Of a DNA stretch of 64,000 bases, positions 43,622 to 54,064 are shown piece by piece. The notes below the pieces were generated by a model. The model did no database searches and was not told where the DNA came from. It was given only the letters and a program-made list of their open reading frames with translations. This DNA comes from Sva-07 sp963728355. Its GTDB lineage: Bacteria > Actinomycetota > Acidimicrobiia > Acidimicrobiales > Ilumatobacteraceae. Numbering within the stretch: position 1 is the stretch's first letter; each line of letters begins with the position of its first letter. The position numbers were made by a program, and so were the translations under genes. The stretch is from assembly GCA_963728355.1 (NCBI GenBank), contig CAVSJQ010000014.1, forward strand, positions 713,243 to 777,242. The letters run 5' to 3'.

Positions 43622-45562
43622 ATGGCTGCGAGCGCCCACGGCCGCCCCAATCGCCGGCATCGTCACCGCCCGCTCGATCGGCTGACCGAGCCGCTGGTAC
43701 GTGACCGCGGCGTCCTCCGGCCGGCCTCGTGGGACGAGGCACTCGAACGCGCAGCGTCGGGCTTCGCATCGGCCCGGGACGCGTGCACGAACTCCATCGG
43801 AGTCTTCTCGTGTTCCAAGTCGACCAACGAGATGAACTTCGTCGCACAGAAGCTCGCCCGGGTTGCATTCGGCACCAACAACATCGACAGCTGCAACCGG
43901 ACTTGACACGCCCCCTCCGTGGTCGGTCTGGCCACCGTGTTCGGAGCAGGAGGGGGCACGTCCTCGTATGCCGAGGCCGAGGCAGCCGACGTGATCGTGA
44001 TGTGGGGCTCGAACGCCCGCAACGCCCACCCGATCTTCTTCCACCACGTGCTCCAAGCCGTGCGCGCCGGCGCCAGGTTGTACGTCGTGGATCCTCGCCG
44101 GTCGGAGACGGCGCAGTTCGCCGACCGGTGGCTCGGGATCGAGGTCGGCACCGACATCGCACTGGCGAACACCATCGCCCGCGAGATCATCGTCTCCGGC
44201 CTCGCCCATCGCGACTTCATCGAGCGGGCGACCGCCGGGTTCGACGAGTTCGCCGCTTCGGTCGAGGAGTGGACCGTGGTTCGAGGCAGCGAGGTCACGG
44301 GTGTTCCGGTCGACGCCATCCGCGAGCTGGCCCACGCCTATGCCGGCGCCAGAGCGGCTCAGCTGTGTTGGACGCTCGGCATCACCGAGCACCACAACGG
44401 CGTCGACAACGTGCTGTCGTTGTGCAACCTGGCGTTGCTGACCGGACAGGTGGGTCGGTACGGCGCCGGCCTGTCACCCCTGCGGGGTCAGAACAACGTG
44501 CAGGGAGGCGGCGACATGGGCGCGTTGCCCGACAAGCTTCCCGGCTTCCAAGCGGTACGTGACGACGCCGCCCGAGCGAAGTTCGACCTCGAGTGGGCCG
44601 CGACGGTTCCGCCGACCGACGGGTGGCACCTCACCGAGATGTTCGACGCGATGGAACGCCGCGAGCTCCGATCGCTTCTGGTCGTCGGCGAGAATCCGGC
44701 GCAGTCGGAGGCGGACGTCAGTCGGGCGGTCGAACTGCTCGGGGGTCTCGACCACCTCGTCGTGCTCGACATCCACCTGACCAGGACCGCCCGACTCGCC
44801 GACGTCGTCCTCCCCGGATCGGCGTCGTGGTGCGAGTCCGACGGCACGGTGACCAACTCGGAACGTCGTGTGCAACGCGTCCGCAAGGCACTCGATCCGC
44901 CCGGTTCGGCGCGAGACGACATCGACATCCTCGTCGACCTCGCCCGTCACCTCGGTCACGACTGGCAGTACGGCTCGCACGAGGACGTGTGGAACGAACT
45001 GCGCGGGCTCTCACCGCTGCACGCAGGCATGTCGTGGCAACGTCTCGAGGAACTCGGCGGCATCCAGTGGCCGTGTCCTCACGACGACTCGCTCGAACCG
45101 TCGTTCCTCCACGGACGCCTGTGGGCCGACGACCCCGCCGAACGCGGCCGGCGCGCACCGTTCAGTGTCGTCGTCCACGACGCGCCCGTCGACGAGGTCA
45201 GCGAGGACTATCCACTCCGGCTCACCACCGGTCGTCGTCTCGACTCCTACAACACGGGCGTCCAGTCGGGCGGGTACCGCAGCCCCAATCGCATCGGCGA
45301 GACGGTCGACCTCTCCCCGAGAGACGCCCGTTCGATCGGCGTGACCGACGGCGACGTCGTCAGAATCGCCTCACGTCGGGGCGTCGTCGAGGCACCGGTG
45401 CGCATCGACCCCGGCCTCCGCGCCGGCCTCGTGTTCATGTCGTTCCACTTCCCGGACGAGGTCGACGTGAACCAGCTCACCATCGACGCCACCGACCCCA
45501 AGTCGGGCACCGCCGAGTTCAAGGCGTCGGCCGTTCGCATCGAGAAGGTCGGCCAACGATGA
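43622..45562 (+). CDS. fdhA: Formate dehydrogenase catalytic subunit, selenocysteine (UGA-read-through)
   Basis: The frame is continuous from ATG 43622 to 45562 if the UGA at 43904-43906 is read as selenocysteine (residue 95), giving 646 residues. The context is CNRT-U-HAPSVVGL, the FDH-H active-site motif (U/C-H-x-P-S-V). A SECIS-like hairpin follows. Before it come RPLDRLTEPLVRDRG and ASWDEALE, typical of molybdopterin oxidoreductases immediately after their Fe-S domain. After it come VMWGSNARNAHP, NNVQGGGDMGALP and a C-terminal MopB dinucleotide-binding domain (TGRRLDSYNTG...). The usual N-terminal [4Fe-4S] domain is missing here but is present at the end of the NuoG-like protein. The start is uncertain; a GTG at 43604 is also in frame. 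Confidence 0.88.
43904..43957 (+). promoter_or_regulatory. Bacterial SECIS element following UGA
   Basis: Directly behind the UGA, GCCCCCTCC (43910-43918) pairs perfectly with GGAGGGGGC (43949-43957). Stacked on it, GTGG (43919-43922) pairs with CCAC (43932-43935), and C43924-G43930 closes an apical GGTCT (43925-43929). The GGUCU loop starts 18 bases after the UGA, the same spacing I recall for E. coli fdhF. This is strong evidence for SelB-dependent selenocysteine insertion. Confidence 0.82.
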
Positions 45563-45587
45563 AGGTCGTCGCCGACGCGGGGTCGCC

Positions 45588-47287
<1,700 letters not shown>

Positions 47288-47291
<4 letters not shown>

Positions 47292-48172
47292 ACGACCAAC
47301 GACGGTCGATACCCGACGAGACACCACAGGTGGCGGCGACGATCGACGGCGCGGAGGTGACCGTCGCCGAGGGGACGACGATTCTGGGCGCCTGTGGTGG
47401 ACGGGACGGTGGGATCCCGACGCTCTGCTACGGCGACACGATCACCCCCAAGAACGCCTGCCGGCTGTGTGTCGTAGAGGTGGAGGGCTCGCGGGCGCTG
47501 GTGCCGGCGTGCTCGCGGCCCGTCGAGGCCGACATGGTGGTGCACACGCGGTCCGAACGCGTCGACCATGCGCGCCGGATGGTGCTGGAGTTCCTCGGCT
47601 CGTCGGTCGACCTCTCGCTGACGGCACACGTGGCCGAGTGGAACGACGAGTACGGCGTCGACATCGACCGCTACGGCGCCGACGCAGCCACCGTCGCCCA
47701 GCCGGTCAAGGTCGATAACGACCTCTACGTGCGGGACTATGCCAAGTGCATTCTGTGCTACCAGTGTGTCGACGCCTGCGGCGAGCAGTGGCAGCAGAGC
47801 TTCGTGATCGACATCGCCGGACGCGGGTTCGACGCCCACGTCTCGACCGAGCACGACGTGGCGCTCCCCGACTCGGCGTGCGTGTACTGCGGCAACTGCA
47901 TCCAGGTCTGCCCGACCGGCGCACTGATGCCGACCATCGAGTTCGACATGCGGGCGAACGACTCGTGGGACGAGGAACGTCAGGTGGTGACCGAGACCGT
48001 CTGCGGGTTCTGCGGCGTGGGGTGTGTGTTGGAGCTCCACGTTCAGGACAACACGATCGTCAGGGTGGACTCACCCACCGACAATCCGATCACCCACGGC
48101 AACCTGTGCATCAAGGGGCGGTTCGGCTTCCAGCATGCCCAGAACCGCCCGACAGCCGAGCCCGGTTCGTAG
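47288..48172 (+). CDS. NuoG-like Fe-S subunit carrying the FDH [4Fe-4S] domain
   Basis: The 294-residue protein has a plant-type [2Fe-2S] domain (IPTLCYGD, NACRLCVVEVEG, VPACSRP), two ferredoxin-type [4Fe-4S] motifs (CILCYQCVDACGE and CVYCGNCIQVCPTGAL) and, from about residue 240, CGFCGVGCVLEL...NLCIKGRFGF. The last is the [4Fe-4S] domain that normally opens the molybdopterin subunit. The protein ends where that subunit's catalytic part would continue. It must therefore supply the proximal cluster to the catalytic subunit in trans, if the enzyme works like its relatives. All cluster cysteines appear intact. Confidence 0.9.
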
Positions 48173-48358
48173 CGCGGCCGTTGGGGTCACCGGACGCGAG
48201 TCGTCGGAAATCGGGTGGCACCTCGGCCACCAGGGTGCACCACGAAAGTCCTGGCAGATCGCAGGGCCGGGGAGGCGGCCGTGGCCGTGTGGGCGGGCCT
48301 GATCGATCGGGACGCCGGGTTTCGCTCGCCCACAAGCAGCCTGCACTCGCGAGCGCAG

Positions 48359-48772
48359 TCAGCCGTGATCGGGGTGGGGTACTTCGACGACCTCGAGCCC
48401 ATCGATTCCGATGAAGTCGCTCGGATTGCAGGTGTACACCGGCAGGTCGGCTGCGACTGCAGTCGCAGCGATCATCGCGTCGTAGGCCCGCGCGGTTGCT
48501 GTGCGGCCGCTGCGCCTCAACGACGCCGCGACGCCGCCGAACGCTCTCGCGGCCGCAGCGTCGAAGGGAAGCGGATCGAAGTCTGCTTCTGCGGCCTGGA
48601 GATGGGCTTGGCGTGCGACACGGTCGTCGTCGGTCGTGGCCACGAGCGGGCCGACGGACAGCTCCGCCAGGGTGACTGCGGTGATGAATGCTGCGTCGGG
48701 CAGAGCATCGATTGCCGTGATCCGTCCGAGAAGGATCAGCGTGCTTGTGTCGAGAACGCCGGGCTTGTTCAC
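48359..48772 (-). CDS. vapC: VapC-type PIN-domain toxin
   Basis: The 137-residue PIN ribonuclease has the acidic residues in VLDTSTLI (Asp8), TLAELSVG (Glu) and RAYDAMIAATAVAADLPVYTCNPSDF. Its ATG overlaps the antitoxin stop by four bases. VapC toxins cleave tRNA or rRNA. The 186 bases between it and the fdh operon hold no gene I can support. Confidence 0.9.
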   Translation of the reverse strand: MNKPGVLDTSTLILLGRITAIDALPDAAFITAVTLAELSVGPLVATTDDDRVARQAHLQAAEADFDPLPFDAAAARAFGGVAASLRRSGRTATARAYDAMIAATAVAADLPVYTCNPSDFIGIDGLEVVEVPHPDHG

Positions 48773-49005
48773 AATGATGCGTCGATCACGGAATCGAGAT
48801 CGCGGCGCAGCTCGTCAGGGTCAACACGAGGGAGGTGGGCGCGCCGACGCATCAGCTCCGCGATGGGCAGTGCGCCCGAGCGCAGGGGGCGGAGTTCGGC
48901 CACCTGCTTGCCGCGGCGCGTCACTGTCACACGTTCACCGCGGGCCACGCGATCGACGACCTCACCGCCGTGGTTGCGTAGCTCTCGGATCGACACATCA
49001 GCCAT
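48769..49005 (-). CDS. vapB: Phd/YefM-type antitoxin
   Basis: The 78-residue antitoxin begins MADVSIRELRNHGGEVVDRVARGERVTVTRRG, the Phd/YefM DNA-binding fold, followed by an acidic C-terminal helix (DPDELRRDLDSVIDASL) that would bind the toxin. The ATG at 49005 lies four bases from a perfect 30-bp palindrome, probably its operator. Confidence 0.88.
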   Translation of the reverse strand: MADVSIRELRNHGGEVVDRVARGERVTVTRRGKQVAELRPLRSGALPIAELMRRRAHLPRVDPDELRRDLDSVIDASL

Positions 49006-49008
49006 GTC

Positions 49009-49038
49009 CCTCAATGTATCACCGGTGATACATTGAGG
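49009..49038. promoter_or_regulatory. Perfect 30-bp palindromic operator of the vapBC module
   Basis: CCTCAATGTATCACC (49009-49023) is followed directly by its exact reverse complement (49024-49038). It starts four bases upstream of the antitoxin ATG. Autoregulation by the Phd-type antitoxin is the usual use of such a site. Confidence 0.85.
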
Positions 49039-49226
49039 ACAGTCCAGCCGCCCGGCACGTCTGTTGAGGACCGGCACCTGAGACGGCTCGCATCGCTCCC
49101 CTCATGACGCCGACAGACGGATCAACCGTCCGTTTGGTCCCCTGTCGGAGACGTCGACGCTGTCGGGTGCGGCGTGACGAGCCGGGCTGCTTGCATCGTC
49201 TTGCGGTCTCGTGGATGATGGCCGCT

Positions 49227-50654
49227 ATGGCGCATCGGTCTCCCACGGGGGCAGCCGGGGCGGGAGCGAAGGGCTTGTTTGCCCACGGGCACGAGCCGAT
49301 GCATCGGCTCGCGTTCGTGCTGTTGGGTTCGGATTCGGAGGCTGCTGACGTGGTGCAGGACGCCTTCGTCGCGATCACACCACGTCTGGATTCCACCGAC
49401 GACGTCGGCGGTGAACTTCGATCCGAGGTTGCCAGGGGTCTCCGTCGACGACTCGCATACAGGTCCGCATGGCAACCGAAGCGGGACGTCGCCGACGAGC
49501 GGCTGTCACCTCGCGGCGGTTCTGGGCCCTCTGGGTCCGAGCACCTGGAAGAGCTGGTTGGTGAACTTCCGGAGCGTGAACATCTGGCGGTGGTCCTGCG
49601 GCACTACGCAGACTGGTCCACCTCGGACATCGGGCAGGCTCTGGAGTGCCCGGCCGAAGATGTTGGCTCCCTGCTGGGCGACTCGCTCCTCGACCTTGGC
49701 GAACAGTTGGGGATGTCCGAGTTCGATCAGCTCGAGCAGGCACTGTCGGCTGAGTTGGACAAGGTCGCCGCACGGGCGCACCCACGTTCCGACGCGTGGG
49801 AACGATTCGCAGCCACCGGTGATCAGGACGCGCTGATTGCGATCGAACCCGTGGATGCCAGCCCACCGCTGCACTCCGACGCGTTGTCGTTCGAATCCTC
49901 GGACGCGCAGCCTGACGGCCCCGGCCCCCCGCCAGCCAGGGACCGTGAGCGCGACAACAGCACAGAGCGAACCGCTCAGTGGCGTTGGGTAGTGCTCAGC
50001 GCGGCGGCCGTCGCGGTCGCTGTCGTTGTTGTACGCGTTGCGGTCTCGAACGCGGACACCGATGCACTCCCCGCAGACATCGAACTTCGAGGCGCAGACG
50101 GCAACGATGACGCCGTCGCGGCGTTCGCAGCGGTGAACGCCGCGTACGACGCATTCAACTCCGGTGATGGAATCGCCTGGGCCCTGAGTGCGGCACCACA
50201 GCCAGCCGTCGAGACCGATGCGCTCAGAGCGTTCGACTCCTACATGGCAGCCGGAGCCCACTATTCCGTGGAACACTGCGACTACATCGGCTTCGACACG
50301 TACGAAGTCGAAGACAATTGGGGCGATCCCTCCGTCGAGACGCACCGGTTCGATTGCGATGCAACCATGACGGACGCACTCACCACTGCGTCAGGAATTG
50401 ATCTCCAGGAAGAGACTCGGTGGCTCGTCGACCGAGGGCGAGTCGTCGACTCCGTCTCGACTGCGCCCAACGAACGAGCGCTCAGGCGCTTCGCTTTCGG
50501 CTTCACGTCCTGGATCGCACGGGAGCATCCCGGACTGATCAGCCAACATCTGACCTATACCTCATATCCGAACGCCAAGGACATGCCCGCCGCAATCGAA
50601 CTACTCGACGACTACATCGCCTCCGACGATCGATCGCCCGAAACAGACAGGTGA
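49227..50654 (+). CDS. Membrane-tethered ECF sigma-like protein with extracytoplasmic NTF2-like domain
   Basis: The product is about 475 residues. Residues about 20-170 resemble ECF sigma regions 2 and 4: EPMHRLAFVLLGSDSEAADVVQDAFVAI, then ELPEREHLAVVLRHYADWSTSDIGQALE. Region 4 is degenerate in its recognition helix. A Pro/Asp-rich linker is followed by one membrane helix at 251-273 (WVVLSAAAVAVAVVVVRVAV). The outside domain (about 290-470) has an NTF2-like pattern (NAAYDAFNSGDGIAWALSAAP...VSTAPNERALRRFAFGF). This looks like a one-component, membrane-bound sigma regulator. Start candidates are the ATGs at 49215, 49218 and 49227. Confidence 0.68.
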   Translation: MAHRSPTGAAGAGAKGLFAHGHEPMHRLAFVLLGSDSEAADVVQDAFVAITPRLDSTDDVGGELRSEVARGLRRRLAYRSAWQPKRDVADERLSPRGGSGPSGSEHLEELVGELPEREHLAVVLRHYADWSTSDIGQALECPAEDVGSLLGDSLLDLGEQLGMSEFDQLEQALSAELDKVAARAHPRSDAWERFAATGDQDALIAIEPVDASPPLHSDALSFESSDAQPDGPGPPPARDRERDNSTERTAQWRWVVLSAAAVAVAVVVVRVAVSNADTDALPADIELRGADGNDDAVAAFAAVNAAYDAFNSGDGIAWALSAAPQPAVETDALRAFDSYMAAGAHYSVEHCDYIGFDTYEVEDNWGDPSVETHRFDCDATMTDALTTASGIDLQEETRWLVDRGRVVDSVSTAPNERALRRFAFGFTSWIAREHPGLISQHLTYTSYPNAKDMPAAIELLDDYIASDDRSPETDR

Positions 50655-50689
50655 CATCGGGGCGGGTGGTTCTCGATCCGAGTTCACGG

Positions 50690-50850
50690 TCGGGCGGCAT
50701 CCAGTCGTCGATCTTCTCGTTGCCGTCGCGTCCTGCGGCCGTCGGCAAGCAGACCACTCGAGGCGGAGCGTCGAACAGTTCGAGGAGCTGTCGATCCATC
50801 GCCGTCATCGGCGCGAGGTATTCGCCGCTCCTACGACTGCGAACGTGATC
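50690..50850 (-). pseudogene. Fragment of S51-family peptidase (frameshifted, truncated)
   Basis: Minus-strand frames encode ITFAVVG, then after one missing base EYLAPMTAMDRQLLELFDA and PPRVVCLPTAAGRDGNEKIDDWM. This is the N-terminus of S51 peptidase/cyanophycinase-like proteins, where VGSGEY is expected at the join. The gene stops resembling the family after about 50 residues; the other roughly 180, including the catalytic serine, are gone. Confidence 0.55.
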
Positions 50851-50859
50851 CCAGCGTCG

Positions 50860-51260
50860 TCACGGCGCCACACCGAGAATGCGCTCGGGTGCGACGAACA
50901 CCTCGAACACGGCCATCCCTCCACCCGGGCTGACGACATGGGGGAACTCCAGGTCCTGCGGTTCCAACGAGGCCGGCAGGGCGAGCATCGCGAGGCCCTC
51001 CGGAACGACGAGCAGGTTGCCGTTGGCCACGACCACCGGAGCAAAACGGTCTGGTCGGTTGCCGACACAGCGCAGCCCGATGAGCGAACCCCAGTCCTCG
51101 ACGACGGGCGTGATCGCATCAAGACCGAGCACGTCGATGAATTCCTCGACCCAGGCGACATGGCGAAGGAAGCGGTAGTCAGCCAATTGCACTGGCGTGT
51201 CGGACTTGCCGAACCGATCAGATCCGGGGCGATCACCCGCAAGCCGGCCGGAGACATCGG
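50860..51260 (-). pseudogene. Haloalkane dehalogenase-like alpha/beta hydrolase, frameshifted and truncated
   Basis: GLRVIAPDLIG in one frame continues, if one T is restored in GGTTCGG near 51219, as FGKSDTPVQLADYRFLRHVAW, VVEDWGSLIGLR (nucleophile Asp), PDRFAPVVVANG and VAPERILGVAP in the adjacent frame. These are blocks of haloalkane dehalogenases. The first 70 or so residues with the oxyanion-hole motif and most of the cap and C-terminus are missing. It lies at the 3' end of the MFS gene. Confidence 0.65.
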
Positions 51261-51293
51261 GTGGGAGGACCGGGTGCTGGTTCATCGGTTGGT

Positions 51294-52781
51294 TCACGTT
51301 GGAGTCTCCTCTGCGAGGGTTCGGCTCGGGGCTGGTACCGGCGGCAGGAGCACGGTCGTCGCCGGCGCAGGGATTGCGGTGAGCGTCCGGCGTTGCACGG
51401 CGGGCTGGGCCAGCCCGATCACGGCGGTCGCCAACGAGAGGATCGAGATCATGAGCCATCCGCTCTGGTGGGCGTCGACGAGTTCGAGCGGTGTGGTCGG
51501 CGATCCGAGGATCGCGACGAGGAGTGCGACGCCGATCACCGCTCCGACCTGGCGGAAGGTGTTGTTGACGGCTCCGCCGATCGACAGTCTCGGCGGCGGG
51601 AGCTCGGCGACCGCGGCAGCGGAGTTGACCGGGATGAAACAGGCGATGCCGACGGCGACGACTTCGCCGATCAGCACGAACCGGAGGGGTTCACGGTCGA
51701 TACCGATGAGTTGTGAGAAGCCGAGCGTGGCAGCGGCCACGATGAACGGTCCGACGATCACAAGAGGTCGGAATCCGATTCGGGATGCGAGCCGTCCCGC
51801 GAACGGGGCGAGGATCGCCACCGTGATTGGCGGGAGGGCGGTGAGCAGTCCGGCTTGCAATACGGAATAGCCCCACGCCTGGCGGAGGAACAGTACGTTG
51901 TTCAGCGAGTATGCGGCGAAGCCGCCCATGAACACGAGCGCTGCGGTGTTCGCCACGCTGAACGACGTGCTCTCGAAGAGCGTGAGGTCCAAGACCGGCT
52001 CCGGATGATGCCGCTGCCGGCGGACGAACAACGGAATCGCGGCAACGCCTGCCAGCAACACTCCTACGGTGCGCGCATCGCCCCAGCCCCACACCTCCGA
52101 TCGGGAGAGGCCGAGCGCGATGCAGGCCAGCGCGAAGGTGATCAGCAGGGCACCGCCGTAGTCCGGGCGATGTTCACTGTGCACGCGAGGGGTCTCGACC
52201 AGGACTCGGCGGCCGGCGATGAACATCGCGAGACAGATCGGCAGGTTGATCCAGAACGCGGCGCGCCAGTCGGTGAGCGAGATGGCGAACGCCCCGAGGC
52301 TCGGTCCGCTCGCAATCCCGAGCGCACCGATGCCGCCCCACATGGCGACGACCTGCGTGCGGCGTTCCAACGGGAATGCTGCGAGCAGCAGGCCGAGCGA
52401 CGCCGGCGTCAGGAGGGCAGCGCCGGTTCCCTGGACTGCCCGAGCGGCGACGAGGACACCGAGGCCGGGTGCGAGCGAGGCGATCAGCGAGCCGAGCGCG
52501 AAGACGGAGAGACCGAGCAGGAAGATGCGTCGGCGCCCGACCTGGTCGGCGACCTTGCCGGCGACGACGAGCAGGGAGCCGTAGAAGATGTTGTACGTGG
52601 TGACGATCCACGACGCGTCGGCTCGGCTGATGCCGAACTCGGAGAGGATGTCGGGGAAGGCGACGTTGACGATCGACAGATCGAGTGTCGTCAGGAACAG
52701 CGCCAGCGAGCACACCGTGAAGGTCACCCATGGCGAGCGCAGTACGACGCTGCTGACGTTCGATTGCACAGTCCCTGACAT
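51294..52781 (-). CDS. MFS drug-efflux transporter (DHA2-like)
   Basis: The 495-residue protein has about 14 helices, with LALFLTTLDLSIVNVAFPDI (motif D1 of DHA2 transporters), GKVADQVGRRRIFLLGL (motif A) and RAVQGTGAALLTPASLGLLL (motif C). Drug or antiseptic efflux by proton antiport is the family role. The ATG at 52781 begins a short cytoplasmic leader. It diverges from an HxlR regulator that probably controls it. Confidence 0.92.
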   Translation of the reverse strand: MSGTVQSNVSSVVLRSPWVTFTVCSLALFLTTLDLSIVNVAFPDILSEFGISRADASWIVTTYNIFYGSLLVVAGKVADQVGRRRIFLLGLSVFALGSLIASLAPGLGVLVAARAVQGTGAALLTPASLGLLLAAFPLERRTQVVAMWGGIGALGIASGPSLGAFAISLTDWRAAFWINLPICLAMFIAGRRVLVETPRVHSEHRPDYGGALLITFALACIALGLSRSEVWGWGDARTVGVLLAGVAAIPLFVRRQRHHPEPVLDLTLFESTSFSVANTAALVFMGGFAAYSLNNVLFLRQAWGYSVLQAGLLTALPPITVAILAPFAGRLASRIGFRPLVIVGPFIVAAATLGFSQLIGIDREPLRFVLIGEVVAVGIACFIPVNSAAAVAELPPPRLSIGGAVNNTFRQVGAVIGVALLVAILGSPTTPLELVDAHQSGWLMISILSLATAVIGLAQPAVQRRTLTAIPAPATTVLLPPVPAPSRTLAEETPT

Positions 52782-52788
52782 CAGGCGT

Positions 52789-52812
52789 AGTTGAACACAG
52801 TGTTTTCCAACT
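52789..52812. promoter_or_regulatory. Predicted HxlR operator in the MFS/HxlR intergenic region
   Basis: AGTTG (52789-52793) and CAACT (52808-52812) flank AACAC-A-GTGTT (52794-52804), a perfect inner palindrome. On the minus strand a TTGACA lies just upstream, so the site would overlap the MFS promoter. AGAACACTCTGAACT at 52836-52850 may be a second, weaker half site. Confidence 0.5.
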
Positions 52813-52878
52813 GTCAACTTAGTGATCTCGGATCGAGAACACTCTGAACTACTTGTCTTCCGGATGTAGGCTCCAACC

Positions 52879-53514
52879 ATGGGCAAACGGAGCTACGCGC
52901 AGTACTGCGGACTCGCAGCAGCGCTCGACGTCGTCGGCGAGCGCTGGGCGTTGCTCATCGTCCGCGACCTCGTACCCGGACCACGCCGGTTCACCGACCT
53001 GTTCGACGGCCTGCCCGGGATCTCCACCGATCTCCTCACCGATCGGCTTCGATCACTCGAGACGGCCGGTGCAGTGCGCCGACGCGAGGTTCGTACTCCG
53101 GTGCCGGCACAGCTCTACGAACTCACCGAGCGGGGTACCGAACTCGCCCGATTGGCAGGACGGCTCGCCAAGTGGGGAGCGCCCCTGCTTCCCGACATCG
53201 CCGACGCCGGCGACCGCGTGGTCAACGCCCGATGGATGCTGCAGTCACGCGTAAGCCGCTATCGCGGCGGCCTTCCGGACGGCGACGTGCACTTCCTGAT
53301 CGACGGGACCGATGAACTCACGCTCTCGCTGGAGGGAGACGTCGCCCGACTGCGCTACGGACACAGCGAGGCCATCCCGCTCCTCACCGTGGACGGGCCG
53401 ACGGACGCCGTCGTTGCGCTGCTCTGCCAACCCGACGACAACGCCGCCCTGCCAACGGAATTGCGCGTCGAAGGGCGAACCGAACTGATTGGCCCGCTCG
53501 TCGCCGCCCTGTAG
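52879..53514 (+). CDS. HxlR-family regulator with C-terminal ligand domain
   Basis: The 211-residue protein has an HxlR winged helix (MGKRSYAQYCGLAAALDVVGERWALLIVRDL-type opening, FTDLFDGLPGISTDLLTDRLRSLETAGAV) and a C-terminal domain of about 95 residues (ARWMLQSRVSRYRGGLPDGDVHFLIDG) like SCP2-type lipid-binding domains. The single conserved Cys10 in QYCGLA is typical. It is divergently transcribed from the MFS pump. Confidence 0.9.
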   Translation: MGKRSYAQYCGLAAALDVVGERWALLIVRDLVPGPRRFTDLFDGLPGISTDLLTDRLRSLETAGAVRRREVRTPVPAQLYELTERGTELARLAGRLAKWGAPLLPDIADAGDRVVNARWMLQSRVSRYRGGLPDGDVHFLIDGTDELTLSLEGDVARLRYGHSEAIPLLTVDGPTDAVVALLCQPDDNAALPTELRVEGRTELIGPLVAAL

Positions 53515-53557
53515 GTGTGAGGTCCCGCCATCCGGTACGGACTCGCACCGGCTCGAA

Positions 53558-53882
53558 TCGACCGTCGACCCGACACCCCCCCCGACAATCCGCACATCGC
53601 CGGGTTCATGGCCGCGACCTGGCTGGCCACTCAAGACAACTGAGGCGAACTCCACCTCGTGAAATCCAGCGTGTCGATTGCCCGCACACGGCAGGCAACG
53701 ATGGGCCGAACCGTCGAAAGCCCGGTGAGGACCGCACGAGCCGCCGGCGACCCCATCAAGGTCGTCTCCGAACAGCTCGGACACGCCCACCCCGGCTTCA
53801 CGATGCACACCTACCAACACCTGCTCCCGGCATGGGCGCCGCCGCCGCCCAATTCGCCGACCTCATCGACACCAGCCGGTAG
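53558..53882 (+). pseudogene. Tyrosine recombinase (phage integrase) remnant A
   Basis: Pieces of the integrase at 60156-61271 occur here in the same order: GFMAATWLAT (53606-53635), SSVSIARTRQATMGRTVESPV (53662 onward) and PIKVVSEQLGHAHPGFTMHTYQHLLP, with the central and most of the N-terminal coding sequence deleted. A one-base deletion near the end shifts the last residues. The Arg-His-x-x-Arg region is gone. The remnant is followed by a decayed terminator-like repeat and a tRNA fragment. Confidence 0.85.
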
Positions 53883-54019
53883 ACGTCTACCGTCTCACCG
53901 GTCGCGTACTCCCGGGTCAGCTACGCACGTCCGCTGGCGACGGTTGACACCCGGGTTGACGAGCCACCTCACCAGAGACGCGGAAGGCCCGGAAACGCAC
54001 TGTTTCCAGGCTCTCCAAG

Positions 54020-54064
54020 TGGTGGCGGGGGCAGGATTCGGACCTGCGACCTTCGGGTTATGAG
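54020..54064 (-). repeat. tRNA 3'-half, att-type direct repeat A
   Basis: Read on the minus strand: anticodon loop CTCATAA (anticodon CAT, methionine type), variable stretch CCCGAAGGTC, T arm GCAGG-TCCGAAT-CCTGC, acceptor CCCCGCC and ACCA. No 5' half precedes it. It matches the 45-base copy at 61408-61452 at 42 positions. These are probably attachment-site cores of related integrative elements. Confidence 0.82.

Noticed and set aside
49039..49226. Possible promoter for the tethered sigma-like gene
   Set aside because: No clear -35/-10 pair or ECF-type motif could be identified by eye in these 188 bases.
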